DNA of 64,000 bases, from the NCBI RefSeq assembly GCF_003095395.1, contig NZ_QEIJ01000001.1:806001-870000 (forward strand). The letters run 5' to 3'. The notes under the pieces are model-generated. The model was not told where the DNA came from, searched no databases, and saw only the letters and a program-made list of their open reading frames with translations. This document shows positions 40,191-49,787 of the stretch, piece after piece (the first letter of the stretch is position 1; each line of letters starts with the position of its first letter). The position numbers and the translations under genes are program-made. This DNA is from Microbacterium sp. Gd 4-13 (GTDB lineage: Bacteria; Actinomycetota; Actinomycetes; Actinomycetales; Microbacteriaceae).

Positions 40191-42197
40191 GTGTCGGCAC
40201 CGGGTGCTGACCTCGGCGTGACGCCGCGGCGCGTCGCGCGGGTGCTGTTCGAGTCGCCGCTGCCGCAGCTCGACCGTCTGTTCGACTACGCCATCCCCGA
40301 CCGGCTCGCCGACGAGGCCGTGCCCGGCGTACGAGTGCGGGTGCCCCTGCGCACCGCAGGACGCCTCGTCGACGCCTACGTCGTCGAGACCGACGACGAC
40401 CCGGGGGAGCGCCCGCTGTCCGAGATCGACGCGGTGGTCTCACCCGTACCGGTTCTCACCCCGGGGCTCTACGCCCTCGCGCGTCGGGTCGCCGATCGGG
40501 CGGCGGGGTCGGCGGCCGACATCCTGCGCCTGGCGATCCCGAAGCGCATGGTGCGCGCGGAGAAGACCTGGGCGGCGGCGCCCGAACCCGACGCGCCGCG
40601 CGTCTCCGACGACGCCCTCGCACGCGCTGACGCGGTGATCGCCGGGTTCCCTGCCCTCGGCGGTCACCTCGACTCCGGTGCGCGCATCGCCCTCGACGCG
40701 CCCCCTCGCCCCTCGACCGCGATCGCGGTCGGCGAATGGGCCGTCGTGCTGGCCGCGGCGGCCACGCGCACGCTCGCCCGGGGGCGCAGCGCCATCGTCG
40801 TAGTGCCCGACTACCGCGACCAGGCGCAGCTGACGGCCGCGCTGGCGCTCTTCGTCGACGACGACGCGGTGATCCGGCACGACGCCGACCAGTCCAACCC
40901 CGCCCGCTACGGGCAGTTCCTCCGTTCATTGTCCGACGCGCCCTGCATCGTGGTGGGGCGACGCTCGGCCGTCTACGCTCCCGCGCACGACGTCGGGCTC
41001 GTGGCCATCTGGGATGACGGCGACTCCCTTCTCTCCGAGCAGCTGTCGCCGGGGGTGCACGCGCGTGACGCGGCTCTCGTGCGTCAAGAGCTCGAGGGGT
41101 CGGCGCTGCTGTTCGCCGGCCACACCCGCACCACCGAGGTGCAGCGCCTCGTCGAGATCGGCTTCGTGCACGAGGCACCCGCCGCCCGCCGACCGTCGCC
41201 GCGCATCGTGCTCAGCGCGACGCGCGAGGGAGAGAACCGTGGCTCCCGCGTGCCGTCCGCGGCATTCGCCGCCGCCCGTGAAGCACTGAAGCAGGGCCCG
41301 GTTCTCGTGCAGGTCGCCCGGCCCGGTTACGCGCCCTCGCTGGTCTGCGGCGAGTGCCGGCGGCCCGCCCGCTGCCGTCACTGCACGGGCCCCCTCCGCG
41401 CCGCCCGGCCGGGAGCCGTGCCGGTCTGCGCGTGGTGCGGACGCGCGGCGCACTCCTGGGTCTGCCCGCACTGCGAGGCGACGACCCTGCGCATGTCTTC
41501 GTCGGGCAGCGAGCGCACGGCCGACGAGCTCGGGCGCGCCTTCGCCGGCACGCGCGTGATCGTCTCCGACGGCCAGCATCCGCTCAGCGAGGTCGAGCCC
41601 CGCCCCGCGCTCGTGATCGCGACGCGGGGCGCCGAGCCGGTCGTCGCCGGGGGCTACCGAGCGGTGATCCTCCTCGACGGAGAGCGGATGCTGCAGGCCG
41701 AGGCGCTGCGGATCGGCGAGCATTGCCTCCGATGGTGGTCGAACGCCGCCGCGCTGGCGGCACCGGGGGCGCCGGTGCACCTCGTGGGCGTGGCCGGGCC
41801 CGTCGCCCGTGCTCTCGCCACCTGGACGCAGCCCGCGTACGCGCGCGCGGAGCTCGCCGACCGGGCTCCGCTGCACATGCCGCCGGCCGTGCGGCTCGCG
41901 ACGGTCGAGGGCGCCGCGAAGTCGGTCGATACGGCGCTGGCGACCCTCCGTACCGACGTTCCGTCACTCGGGGCCGCGGCGATCCTCGGCCCGGTCGTCA
42001 CGGGGGAGCCGGGCGTCGCCCCGACGGCCCGTGCGCTGGTGCGGTTCGAGTACCCGCTGGGCCGCGCGGTGGCCGAGAGCCTCCGGGCATCCGTCGTCGC
42101 CGACGCTCTGCGGGCTCGTCGTTCTCCCCGCGAGCGCGGCCCGCGCCCGCGCAATACACTGAAAGTTCGGCTCGACGTCGCCGAACCCGACCTCTGA
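40191..42197 (+). CDS. priA: PriA-like primosomal protein N' lacking helicase motifs
   Basis: A 668-residue actinobacterial PriA. The N-terminal DNA-binding domain reads RVLFESPLPQLDRLFDYAIP followed by VPGVRVRVPLR. The zinc-binding Cys cluster is intact: CGECRRPARCRHC near residue 386, CAWCG, then CPHC. The Walker A segment of ordinary PriA (GxTGSGKT) is replaced by AVGEWAVVLAAAAT, and the DEEH box by WDDGDSLLSE. ATP-driven unwinding is therefore unlikely; a structural primosome role is inferred. This decay is typical of actinobacteria. GTG 40191 follows metK by one base. Confidence 0.9.
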   Translation: MSAPGADLGVTPRRVARVLFESPLPQLDRLFDYAIPDRLADEAVPGVRVRVPLRTAGRLVDAYVVETDDDPGERPLSEIDAVVSPVPVLTPGLYALARRVADRAAGSAADILRLAIPKRMVRAEKTWAAAPEPDAPRVSDDALARADAVIAGFPALGGHLDSGARIALDAPPRPSTAIAVGEWAVVLAAAATRTLARGRSAIVVVPDYRDQAQLTAALALFVDDDAVIRHDADQSNPARYGQFLRSLSDAPCIVVGRRSAVYAPAHDVGLVAIWDDGDSLLSEQLSPGVHARDAALVRQELEGSALLFAGHTRTTEVQRLVEIGFVHEAPAARRPSPRIVLSATREGENRGSRVPSAAFAAAREALKQGPVLVQVARPGYAPSLVCGECRRPARCRHCTGPLRAARPGAVPVCAWCGRAAHSWVCPHCEATTLRMSSSGSERTADELGRAFAGTRVIVSDGQHPLSEVEPRPALVIATRGAEPVVAGGYRAVILLDGERMLQAEALRIGEHCLRWWSNAAALAAPGAPVHLVGVAGPVARALATWTQPAYARAELADRAPLHMPPAVRLATVEGAAKSVDTALATLRTDVPSLGAAAILGPVVTGEPGVAPTARALVRFEYPLGRAVAESLRASVVADALRARRSPRERGPRPRNTLKVRLDVAEPDL

Positions 42198-42205
42198 GGA
42201 GACTC

Positions 42206-43132
42206 ATGCGCCTCGTCTTCGCCGGGACTCCCGAAGTCGCCGTCCCGTCCCTCCGCGCACTCGCGGCGAGCGGTCACGAGCTGGTCTCGGTCGTCACCCG
42301 CACCGATGCACCGCAGGGCCGACGCCGCGTGCTCACTCCGTCGCCGGTCGCTGCGGCCGCCGACGAGCTCGGGCTCGTCGTGCACAAGACCTCACGCCTC
42401 GACGAGGCCGTGACGGCCCGCATCGCGGGGGAGGCCCCCGACCTCGGGGTGATCGTGGCGTACGGCGGCCTCGTCCGCGAGCCGCTCCTGACGACCCCCC
42501 GGTTCGGCTGGATCAACCTCCATTTCTCGCTCCTGCCGAGCTGGCGGGGCGCGGCCCCCGTGCAACGCGCGCTGATCGCCGGCGACCGCGTCTCGGGTGC
42601 GAGCGTGTTCCAGCTCGTCGCCGAGCTCGACGCCGGGCCGGTCTTCGCCGAGGAGCCCTACGCCGTGCCCGAGGGTGCGACGTCGGCCGATGTGCTCGCC
42701 GCCCTCGCCGAGCGCGGTGGTCCGCTTCTCACGCGCGTCGTCGACGGCATCGCCGACGGCTCGGCGCGATCGGTCGCGCAGACCGGAGAGCCGACGTTCG
42801 CGGCCAAACTCACCCTCGCCGACGGCGTCCTCGACTGGACGGCGGACGCCGCGACAGTGCTCGCCCGCCTTCGCGGTGTGACGCCCGAACCGGGCGCTCA
42901 CACGACGGTCGACGGTGCTCGGCTGAAGGTTCTCGCCGCACGCCCCTTCCCGGCCGCCGACGGCGTTCCGCTCACCTCGGGCGCCATCGCCGCGGTCGGG
43001 CGCAGCGTGATCGTGGGGACGGCCACCGACCCCCTCGAGCTGCTCACCGTCCAGCCCGCGGGCAAGCCCGCCATGGCGGCGGGCGACTGGTGGCGGGGTC
43101 TGCGCACCGACAACCCGGTGGCGGGCTCGTGA
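42206..43132 (+). CDS. fmt: Methionyl-tRNA formyltransferase
   Basis: Formylates initiator Met-tRNA with 10-formyl-THF. The 308 residues start RLVFAGTPEVAVPSLRALAA and carry NLHFSLLPSWRGAAPVQRAL (catalytic Asn/His and the SLLP loop). The C-terminal OB-like domain runs from about residue 205. ATG 42206 has GAGGAG five bases upstream; the longer open frame shadows priA. It overlaps rsmB by GTGA. Confidence 0.96.
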   Translation: MRLVFAGTPEVAVPSLRALAASGHELVSVVTRTDAPQGRRRVLTPSPVAAAADELGLVVHKTSRLDEAVTARIAGEAPDLGVIVAYGGLVREPLLTTPRFGWINLHFSLLPSWRGAAPVQRALIAGDRVSGASVFQLVAELDAGPVFAEEPYAVPEGATSADVLAALAERGGPLLTRVVDGIADGSARSVAQTGEPTFAAKLTLADGVLDWTADAATVLARLRGVTPEPGAHTTVDGARLKVLAARPFPAADGVPLTSGAIAAVGRSVIVGTATDPLELLTVQPAGKPAMAAGDWWRGLRTDNPVAGS

Positions 43133-44496
43133 GCGTCCAGGGGGCGCGCCGGGTCGCCTTCGACGTGCTCCACGCCGTCTCGACCGACGACGCCTACGCC
43201 AACCTGCTGCTCCCGCACGAGATCGGCCGGGCGAAGCTCGACACGCAGGACGCCGCTCTCGCGACGGAGCTGACGTACGGAACCCTCCGCCGGCGCGGCA
43301 CCTATGACGCGCTCATCTCGCTCGTCGCGAAGCGTCCGATCGAACAGATCGACCCCGTCGTGCTCGACGCGCTGCGCCTGGGGACGCACCAGCTGCTCTC
43401 GACACGCGTGGCCTCGCACGCCGCCGTCAACGAATCGGTCGAACTCGCCCGGGCGGATGGCTCGCGCGGCGCTCCCGGCTTCGTCAACGCCGTCCTGCGG
43501 GGCATCTCGCGCGAGACGCCCGGCCACTGGTACGAGCAGCTCGAGCACTCCGCGCGGTCCGACGACGAGCGACGGGGGATCACCACGTCGCATCCGGTCT
43601 GGATCCTCCGCGCCTTCCGTCGTGCGCTCGGCGCCGAGGGGCGCGGGGCCGAGCTCGATGCCCTCCTCGACGCCGACAACGACGCTCCCCGCGTGGGCAT
43701 GCTCGCCCTCCCCGGCCTGGCGGAGCGCCCGGAGGGCGCACGGGCCACGCCCTACTCGCCCGACGGCTTCATCCTGGGCGGGGGCGACCCCGAGCGACTC
43801 GTGCGCGAGTCGGGCGGCCGCGTGCGCGTGCAGGACGAGGGTTCGCAGCTGGCCGCGTACGCGCTCACCCGCGCCGAACCCGTGCGTCCCGGCGAACGCT
43901 GGCTCGATCTGTGCGCCGGTCCTGGCGGTAAGACCGCTCTGCTCGCGGCCGAGGCCCTCGCGAACGGTGCGACGCTCGACGCGAACGAGATCATCCCGGC
44001 GCGCGCGGGACTCGTCCGCCGTGCCGTCTCCGGCGTGCCCCTCGAGGTCGAGGTGACCGAGGAAGACGGGCGCACCCGGGCCGCGCGCACACCCGACGCC
44101 TACGACCGCGTGCTCGTCGACGCCCCGTGCACCGGGATCGGCGCGTTGCGCCGGCGTCCTGAAGCGCGATGGCGGAAGGCTCCGACCGACGTCCCGGCCC
44201 TCGCCGATCTGCAGCGCGAGCTCGTCTTGGCGGCGTTCACCGCCGTGAAGCCCGGCGGGATCGTCGCCTACGTGACCTGTTCGCCGCACCTCGCCGAGAC
44301 GGCGGGCGTCGTCGCCGAGGTGCGTCGGGAGCTCGGCGACACCGTCGAGGAGCTCGACGCCCGCGAGGTGGTGGGCCGCGTCTCGCGGACCCCGATCGAT
44401 CTCCCGGCGCAGGAGGACGGCTCGGGACGCGCACAGCTGTGGCCCCACCGCCACGGAACCGACGCGATGTCGATCGCCCTCCTTCGCAAGCGCTGA
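43129..44496 (+). CDS. rsmB: 16S rRNA (cytosine-C5) methyltransferase, RsmB/Fmu
   Basis: Methylates C967-type cytosine of 16S rRNA. Residues 1-140 are a NusB-like RNA-binding domain (GARRVAFDVLHAVSTDDAYA). The SAM domain has LDLCAGPGGKTALLAAEALA (motif I), VDAPCTGIGALRRRPEARW (motif IV Cys) and VAYVTCSPHLAET (motif VI Cys nucleophile). 455 residues from GTG 43129. The fmt-rsmB-rpe order is common in actinobacteria. Confidence 0.94.
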   Translation: MSVQGARRVAFDVLHAVSTDDAYANLLLPHEIGRAKLDTQDAALATELTYGTLRRRGTYDALISLVAKRPIEQIDPVVLDALRLGTHQLLSTRVASHAAVNESVELARADGSRGAPGFVNAVLRGISRETPGHWYEQLEHSARSDDERRGITTSHPVWILRAFRRALGAEGRGAELDALLDADNDAPRVGMLALPGLAERPEGARATPYSPDGFILGGGDPERLVRESGGRVRVQDEGSQLAAYALTRAEPVRPGERWLDLCAGPGGKTALLAAEALANGATLDANEIIPARAGLVRRAVSGVPLEVEVTEEDGRTRAARTPDAYDRVLVDAPCTGIGALRRRPEARWRKAPTDVPALADLQRELVLAAFTAVKPGGIVAYVTCSPHLAETAGVVAEVRRELGDTVEELDAREVVGRVSRTPIDLPAQEDGSGRAQLWPHRHGTDAMSIALLRKR

Positions 44497-44517
44497 CGTC
44501 GCTCCCGACGCGGGCGA

Positions 44518-44530
44518 CATAATGGTGCGG
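44518..44530 (+). promoter_or_regulatory. Leaderless-type -10 element for rpe
   Basis: CATAAT at 44518-44523, six bases, then GTG 44530, in the 33-bp gap after rsmB. It is the best match to TATAAT among the leaderless set. Confidence 0.5.
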
Positions 44531-45207
44531 TGTCAGACCCCACCGGATTCCGCGTCAACCCCAGCATCCTCGCCGCCGATTTCGTCAACATGCAGGCCGA
44601 GCTCGCCCGCATCGACGGCGCCGACTTCGTGCACGTCGACGTGATGGACAACCACTTCGTCCCCAATCTCACGTTCGGGCCGCAGATGGTCGGACGCATC
44701 CAGGAGACGAGCCCGGTACCGCTCGACGTCCATCTCATGATCGACGCGCCGGAGCGATGGGCTCCCGAATACGCCGAGCTGGGTGCCGCCTCCGTCACCT
44801 TCCACCTCGAGGCAGCAGCCGAACCCGTCGCCCTCGCCCGGCGACTGCGAGAGATCGGAGCCCGCGCGGGGGTCGCCGTGAAGCCCTCGACGCCCGTGGA
44901 CGGTCTCTACGACGTCCTCGACGAGTTCGACCAGATCCTCGTCATGACGGTCGAGCCCGGTTTCGGCGGGCAGTCGTTCATGCCCGACACGATGCCGAAG
45001 CTCCGCGCCCTGTCTGACGAAGCCCGGCGCCGCGGCTCCGCCGTCTGGCTGCAGGTCGACGGTGGCATCTCGGCCTCGACGATCGCCCAGGCCGCAGAGG
45101 CGGGCGCCGACACGTTCGTCGCCGGATCGGCCGTCTTCGGCTCCGACGACCCGGATGCGGCGATCCGCAGCCTCCGCGCCATGGCCTCGCGCGCACACCG
45201 ACACTGA
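44530..45207 (+). CDS. rpe: Ribulose-phosphate 3-epimerase
   Basis: Interconverts ribulose-5-P and xylulose-5-P. The 225-residue TIM barrel has VNPSILAADFVNMQAEL, HVDVMDNHFVPNLTFGP (metal His/Asp) and VMTVEPGFGGQSFMPDTMPK, then LQVDGGISASTI. The GTG start has the CATAAT element and no ribosome-binding site. A membrane protein gene follows after 21 bp. Confidence 0.96.
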   Translation: MSDPTGFRVNPSILAADFVNMQAELARIDGADFVHVDVMDNHFVPNLTFGPQMVGRIQETSPVPLDVHLMIDAPERWAPEYAELGAASVTFHLEAAAEPVALARRLREIGARAGVAVKPSTPVDGLYDVLDEFDQILVMTVEPGFGGQSFMPDTMPKLRALSDEARRRGSAVWLQVDGGISASTIAQAAEAGADTFVAGSAVFGSDDPDAAIRSLRAMASRAHRH

Positions 45208-45228
45208 CCGACCATCACCGAGGAGACG

Positions 45229-45774
45229 ATGAGCGAGACAGACGACGCACCCGCGGGGCCCGAGCAGCCGCGCGGCATCCGCCAGACCGGAGCGCATCAC
45301 GCTCGACGCCTGCTCGGCGCGTACAGCGGGGAGCACGGGGTCTACGGAATCGTGCTGGTGACCGCGCTCATCGCCGGCGAGATCGATGCCGACACCGACG
45401 ACGACGTCATCGTCTTCGTGCTGGGCACGGTGGCCGTCTTCTGGCTCGCCCACATCTACGCCGCGGTCGTCGCCAGTCGCGCCACGCAGCCCGCGCCGCC
45501 GCTGCGCAGAGCGATCCGCGACGGGGTGCGGCACTCTTCGGGCATGGCTCTGGCGATGCTCATCCCCGTCGTGCTGCTGATGACCGCGGGCCTCGGCGTC
45601 GACGAATGGATCGCCTACTTCGCCGCGCTGTTCAGCGGCATCCTGATACTCGGCGCGATCGGATACCTCAACGCCCGACGCAACGGCAGCCGGTGGCCGT
45701 GGCGGATCGCGGGCGTGCTCACGACGATGCTTCTGGGCATCGTGATCATCCTTCTCAGCATCGCCGCCCACTGA
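45229..45774 (+). CDS. Hypothetical integral membrane protein (about five helices)
   Basis: A 181-residue protein. After a polar N-terminus of about 38 residues come five hydrophobic segments near residues 39-53, 62-85, 105-123, 127-147 and 155-178. An Asp-rich loop (EIDADTDDD) separates the first two. No domain was recognised; it is uniformly hydrophobic, with no transporter signature. ATG 45229 has GAGGAG upstream. It is likely co-transcribed with rpe and ends at the terminator at 45773-45820. Confidence 0.75.
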   Translation: MSETDDAPAGPEQPRGIRQTGAHHARRLLGAYSGEHGVYGIVLVTALIAGEIDADTDDDVIVFVLGTVAVFWLAHIYAAVVASRATQPAPPLRRAIRDGVRHSSGMALAMLIPVVLLMTAGLGVDEWIAYFAALFSGILILGAIGYLNARRNGSRWPWRIAGVLTTMLLGIVIILLSIAAH

Positions 45775-45820
45775 ACCGCCGCCCGTGGCGTCGGTGCGAC
45801 GCCGACGGGCCGCGCGGTTC
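45773..45820 (+). terminator. Large stem-loop terminator before hisE
   Basis: Inner stem CCCGTGGCGTCG (45782-45793) pairs with 45797-45809 around a GTG loop with one bulged G. An outer GAACCG/CGGTTC stem (45773-45778, 45815-45820) closes it. It ends two bases before the hisE -10 element and separates the rpe unit from the his unit. Confidence 0.7.
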
Positions 45821-45822
45821 GA

Positions 45823-45835
45823 TACCCTGGCAGAG
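45823..45835 (+). promoter_or_regulatory. Leaderless-type -10 element for hisE
   Basis: TACCCT at 45823-45828, six bases, then GTG 45835. The position just after the terminator supports a real transcription start. Confidence 0.5.
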
Positions 45836-46098
45836 TGAAGACGTTCGACGCCCTGTTCGCCGAGCTCAGTGCGAAGGCGATCGAACGCCCCGCCGGCTCC
45901 GGCACGATCGCCCAGCTCGACGCGGGGGTCCACGCGATCGGCAAGAAGATCGTCGAGGAGGCCGCCGAAGTCTGGATGGCCGCCGAGTACGAATCCTCCG
46001 AGGCCGCCGCCGAGGAGATCTCGCAGCTGCTGTACCACCTGCAGGTGATGATGGTCGCGAAGGGGCTGACCCTCGAAGACGTCTACCGACATCTTTGA
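45835..46098 (+). CDS. hisE: Phosphoribosyl-ATP pyrophosphatase
   Basis: Second step of histidine synthesis. The 87-residue MazG-like protein has [20 protein letters not shown] and [20 protein letters not shown] (EExxE metal site), ending in [20 protein letters not shown]. It is a separate enzyme here, not fused to HisI. hisG begins 45 bp after the stop. Confidence 0.95.
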   Translation: MKTFDALFAELSAKAIERPAGSGTIAQLDAGVHAIGKKIVEEAAEVWMAAEYESSEAAAEEISQLLYHLQVMMVAKGLTLEDVYRHL

Positions 46099-46142
46099 GC
46101 GTTCCGCGTTCGCCCCACCCCCTCGACCCGAAAGTCTCCGCC

Positions 46143-46985
46143 ATGCTGCGAATCGCCGTGCCGAACAAGGGCTCCCTCTCCGAGACCTCCGCCGCGATGC
46201 TCGCCGAGGCCGGTTATACCGGCCGCCGCGACCCGAAAGACCTGCACACCATCGACCCGACCAACGACGTCGAGTTCTTCTACCTGCGGCCCAAAGACAT
46301 CGCGACCTACGTGGGCTCCGGCGCACTCGACGTCGGTATCACCGGGCGCGATCTGCTCCTGGACGCCCGCATGCCCGGCGCGCGTGAGATCGAAGCCCTC
46401 GGCTTCGGTGGGTCCACGTTCCGCTTCGCCGCTCGCCCTGGTCGGTTCTCCGACATCTCCGAGCTCGAGGGGCTGCGCGTGGCGACCGCCTACCCGGGCC
46501 TGGTCGACGGCTTCCTCGACGAGCGCGGGATCGCGGTCGACCTCGTCCCGCTCGACGGGGCCGTCGAGTCGGCCGTGCAGCTGGGGGTGGCCGACGCCGT
46601 CGCCGACGTCGTCTCCACCGGCACGACCCTCCGCCAAGCAGGTCTCGAGATCTTCGGCCCGGTGATCCTCGAATCCGACGCCGTGCTCGTCTCGGGCCCG
46701 GTCGAGGCCGAGGGCACGCAGACGCTCCTGCGCCGCCTCAAGGGCGTCATGGTCGCCCGCCGGTACGTGCTGATCGACTACGACCTGCCCGCGCGGCTGG
46801 TCGACGAGGCGGTCGCGATCGCCCCCGGCATCGAGTCGCCGACCATCTCGCCCCTGCGCGACCCCGAGTGGGTCGCCGTCCGCGTGATGAGCCCCCGCAA
46901 GGGCGTCAACCAGGTCATGGACGCGCTGTACGCGATGGGTGCCCGCGCGATCCTCGTGACCGAGATCCACGCCGCGAGGCTCTGA
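46143..46985 (+). CDS. hisG: ATP phosphoribosyltransferase (long form)
   Basis: First, feedback-inhibited step of histidine synthesis. The 280 residues form a long-type HisG with catalytic lobes ([48 protein letters not shown], the PRPP site) and a C-terminal ACT-like regulatory domain (from about residue 205, including [14 protein letters not shown]). ATG 46143 gives the standard N-terminus. It is followed one base later by hisF. Confidence 0.95.
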   Translation: MLRIAVPNKGSLSETSAAMLAEAGYTGRRDPKDLHTIDPTNDVEFFYLRPKDIATYVGSGALDVGITGRDLLLDARMPGAREIEALGFGGSTFRFAARPGRFSDISELEGLRVATAYPGLVDGFLDERGIAVDLVPLDGAVESAVQLGVADAVADVVSTGTTLRQAGLEIFGPVILESDAVLVSGPVEAEGTQTLLRRLKGVMVARRYVLIDYDLPARLVDEAVAIAPGIESPTISPLRDPEWVAVRVMSPRKGVNQVMDALYAMGARAILVTEIHAARL

Positions 46986-46986
46986 C

Positions 46987-47751
46987 GTGTCGCTCGCGCG
47001 CCGTGTCATCCCGTGCCTCGACGTCGCCGGCGGCCGGGTGGTCAAGGGCGTCAACTTCCTCGATCTGCGCGACATGGGCGACCCGGTCGAGCTCGCCCGC
47101 CTCTACTTCGCGCAGGGCGCCGACGAGATCACCTTCCTCGATGTGACCGCGACGGTCGATGAGCGCTCGACGACGTACGACGTCGTGCGCCGCACCGCCG
47201 AAGAGGTCTTCATCCCGCTCACGGTGGGCGGTGGCGTGCGTTCGGACGAGGACGTCGCGAGGCTCCTCGGCGTGGGCGCGGACAAGATCGGGGTGAACTC
47301 CGCCGCGATCGCCCGTCCCGAGCTCCTCGACGAGATCGCCGACCGCTTCGGCTCGCAGGTGCTGGTGCTTTCGCTCGACGTGAAGCGCGCGGCATCCACC
47401 CCGTCGGGATTCGTGGTGACCACGCACGGCGGCCGCACCGAGACGACGCTCGACGCCCTCGAATGGGCGAGGGAGGCCATCGAGCGCGGCGCGGGGGAGC
47501 TGCTGGTCAACTCGATCGACGCCGACGGCACGAAAGCGGGCTTCGACCTCGAGCTGACCTCGCTCATGCGCGAGATCTCCAGCGTCCCGGTGATCGCGTC
47601 GGGCGGAGCGGGATCGGTCGACGACTTCGCCCCCGCCATCCACGCCGGAGCCGACGCGGTGCTCGCCGCATCCGTCTTCCACTCCGGCGCGCTCACCGTC
47701 GGTGACGTCAAGGCCGCGCTGGTGGCAGACGGGATCGAGATCCGCACATGA
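46987..47751 (+). CDS. hisF: Imidazole glycerol phosphate synthase cyclase subunit
   Basis: Cyclase half of IGP synthase, working with HisH, which is not in the window. The 254-residue TIM barrel has [19 protein letters not shown] (catalytic Asp), [20 protein letters not shown] and [17 protein letters not shown] (second catalytic Asp). It overlaps hisI by ATGA. Confidence 0.97.
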   Translation: MSLARRVIPCLDVAGGRVVKGVNFLDLRDMGDPVELARLYFAQGADEITFLDVTATVDERSTTYDVVRRTAEEVFIPLTVGGGVRSDEDVARLLGVGADKIGVNSAAIARPELLDEIADRFGSQVLVLSLDVKRAASTPSGFVVTTHGGRTETTLDALEWAREAIERGAGELLVNSIDADGTKAGFDLELTSLMREISSVPVIASGGAGSVDDFAPAIHAGADAVLAASVFHSGALTVGDVKAALVADGIEIRT

Positions 47752-48107
47752 CCGACACGATCGACGAACGCCTCGGCAGGGTCGTCTTCAACGCCGACGG
47801 GCTCGCCCCGGCGATCATTCAGCAGTGGGACACCCGCGAGGTGCTCATGCTGGCCTGGATGAACGCGGAGGCACTGCGCCGCACCCTCACCGAAGGACGC
47901 GTCACGTTCTGGTCGCGCTCGCGCGGCGAGTACTGGCGCAAGGGTGACACGTCCGGACACGTCCAGCATGTGCGCGGCGCACGTCTGGACTGCGACGGCG
48001 ACGCGATCCTCATCGAGGTCGACCAGGTCGGAGCCGCGTGCCACACGGGCACGCGGACATGCTTCGACGCCGACGATCTCGCCCCCGCGGTCGAAGGGGC
48101 TTCATGA
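47748..48107 (+). CDS. hisI: Phosphoribosyl-AMP cyclohydrolase
   Basis: Third step of histidine synthesis, zinc-dependent. The 119 residues have [36 protein letters not shown], and the metal residues [13 protein letters not shown] and CHTGTRTCF. It is a stand-alone HisI. It overlaps the next gene by ATGA. In relatives trpE usually occupies the next position; it is absent here. Confidence 0.96.
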   Translation: MTDTIDERLGRVVFNADGLAPAIIQQWDTREVLMLAWMNAEALRRTLTEGRVTFWSRSRGEYWRKGDTSGHVQHVRGARLDCDGDAILIEVDQVGAACHTGTRTCFDADDLAPAVEGAS

Positions 48108-48697
48108 TCCGCCGCGCGCGCCTGCTGACCGTCCTCAGCATGCTCGTGGCCGGCGCGATCGGGGTGATCGGCTCCACCCAGACGTGGATCTCCGTCGTCC
48201 TGGCCGACGGCGCCTCGGAACCGCTCCTCGTGGCGGGTGCCGACGCGCTGCCGATCCTGACACCGCTCAGCCTCGCAGCCCTCGCACTGGGCGCCGCGAT
48301 CTCGATCACCGGCATCGTGCTGCGCTACCTCTTCGGCCTGCTCAGCATCGCCATCGGCGCGATCCTCGGGGTGCTCACCGCGCAGATCGCCGTCGCGGCA
48401 CCCGTGTCGTCGTTCGCCGGCGCGGTGACCGATGCGACGGGCATCGGAGGAACGGATGCTGTCGCCGCGCTCGTCTCGTCGATCACGGCGACCCCGTGGC
48501 CGGGCGTCACGCTCGTCGCTCAGGTCGTGCTCGTTCTGGCCGGCGTCTTCACCCTCGTCACCGCACGGCGGTGGCGCGGGAGCGCCGACCGCCGTTACCA
48601 GACCGCGTCCGCGGCGGCCGGTGGCGACGGCTCGCGGCCGCACGACGCGATCGACTCGTGGGACGACCTGTCTCGCGGCGACGATCCCACCGCCTGA
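48104..48697 (+). CDS. Trp biosynthesis-associated membrane protein
   Basis: A 197-residue protein with four hydrophobic segments (near residues 7-24, 49-70, 72-96 and 130-150) and an acidic hydrophilic tail ([16 protein letters not shown]). It fits the TrpB2/TrpAM 'Trp biosynthesis-associated membrane protein' family by its early [14 protein letters not shown] motif and its position before trpC. The function is unknown. ATG 48104 overlaps hisI. The usual upstream neighbour trpE is missing. Confidence 0.85.
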   Translation: MIRRARLLTVLSMLVAGAIGVIGSTQTWISVVLADGASEPLLVAGADALPILTPLSLAALALGAAISITGIVLRYLFGLLSIAIGAILGVLTAQIAVAAPVSSFAGAVTDATGIGGTDAVAALVSSITATPWPGVTLVAQVVLVLAGVFTLVTARRWRGSADRRYQTASAAAGGDGSRPHDAIDSWDDLSRGDDPTA

Positions 48698-48709
48698 GAG
48701 CGGCACCGG

Positions 48710-48715
48710 TAGACT
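48710..48715 (+). promoter_or_regulatory. Candidate -10 for the HGxxPAAW-trpCBA run
   Basis: TAGACT 12 bases after the previous stop and 45 bases before the HGxxPAAW start, which has AAGGAG. It gives the trp genes a promoter separate from the his genes. Confidence 0.45.
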
Positions 48716-48759
48716 TCACCTCAGCGCGCACGATCGCGCCGACACCACCAAGGAGCCCC

Positions 48760-48990
48760 ATGAGCAACCCCCTCGGCGACCCCGGCCACGGACACTCGCC
48801 GGCAGCCTGGACCGCCATCACGATCATGCTGATCGGATTCTCGATCGGCACCGCCGCGTTCTACTTCGATCAGCCGTGGCTCGTGTGGGCGTCGGTCGGG
48901 CTCGTACTGGTGGGCCTCCTCGTCGGTGCCGTGCTCAAGCGGGCAGGCTACGGCGTCGGCGGTTCCAAGGTCACGGTCAAAGACCATTGA
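48760..48990 (+). CDS. HGxxPAAW family small membrane protein
   Basis: A 76-residue protein with the name-giving motif HGHSPAAW (residues 10-17) directly before two hydrophobic segments (about 18-35 and 41-61), then a Gly/Lys tail. This family is found almost only beside trp genes of actinobacteria; its role is unknown. ATG 48760 has AAGGAG upstream; trpC begins two bases after the stop. Confidence 0.9.
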   Translation: MSNPLGDPGHGHSPAAWTAITIMLIGFSIGTAAFYFDQPWLVWASVGLVLVGLLVGAVLKRAGYGVGGSKVTVKDH

Positions 48991-48992
48991 GC

Positions 48993-49787
48993 ATGCTCGC
49001 CGACCTCACGGCCGGCGCGGTGGAGGACTCGCAGGCACGAGCAGCTGAGACGCCGCTCGCCGAGGTGGAGCGCGCCGCCGCCGACCGCGCCCCGGCCCTC
49101 GACGTGCTGGCGGCGCTCGCGCCGAGCGACCGCGTCAAGATCATTGCCGAGGTCAAGCGCGCGAGCCCGTCTCGCGGCGACCTCGCGTCGATCCCCGATC
49201 CCGCGCACCAGGCGAACCTGTACGAGACCGGCGGAGCGTCGGTCATCTCTGTGCTCACCGAGGGCCGTCGATTCAAGGGATCGCTCGCCGATCTCGAAGC
49301 GGTCAAGGGTTCGGTCGGCATCCCCGTGCTCCGCAAGGACTTCCTGGCGACGCCCTACCAGGTGCTCGAGGCCCGAGCCTCCGGGGCAGACCTCGTGCTG
49401 CTCATCGTCGCCGCGCTCGACCAGCCGACGCTCGCCGAGCTGTTCGAGTTGACGAACCAGCTCGGGATGACGGCTCTGGTCGAGGCCCATTCCGCCGATG
49501 AGGTCGCCCGAGCCGCCGATATCGGAGCGCGCCTCATCGGCGTCAACGCCCGAGACCTCTCCACGTTCGAGCTCGACCGCGATCTGTTCGGCCGCCTCGT
49601 CGACGGCATCCCCGACGACGCCGTCAAGATCGCCGAGTCGGCGGTGCTCGCGCCCGCCGACGTCGCGCACTACCGCGCCGCCGGCGCCGATGCCGTTCTC
49701 GTCGGCGAGGCGCTCGTCACCGGCGACCCCGTCGCCACCCTTCGCCGATTCCTTGACGTCGGCGACACCCGAGGAGTATCCGCATGA
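48993..49787 (+). CDS. trpC: Indole-3-glycerol phosphate synthase
   Basis: Makes indole glycerol phosphate from CdRP. The 264-residue TIM barrel has [18 protein letters not shown] (catalytic Lys and phosphate loop), [20 protein letters not shown] (catalytic Lys) and [15 protein letters not shown], then [11 protein letters not shown]. No fused TrpF. It overlaps trpB by ATGA. Confidence 0.96.
   Translation: MLADLTAGAVEDSQARAAETPLAEVERAAADRAPALDVLAALAPSDRVKIIAEVKRASPSRGDLASIPDPAHQANLYETGGASVISVLTEGRRFKGSLADLEAVKGSVGIPVLRKDFLATPYQVLEARASGADLVLLIVAALDQPTLAELFELTNQLGMTALVEAHSADEVARAADIGARLIGVNARDLSTFELDRDLFGRLVDGIPDDAVKIAESAVLAPADVAHYRAAGADAVLVGEALVTGDPVATLRRFLDVGDTRGVSA

Noticed and set aside
45229-45774. 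Transporter gene
   Set aside because: About five hydrophobic segments but no transporter family motif or ATPase partner; left as hypothetical.
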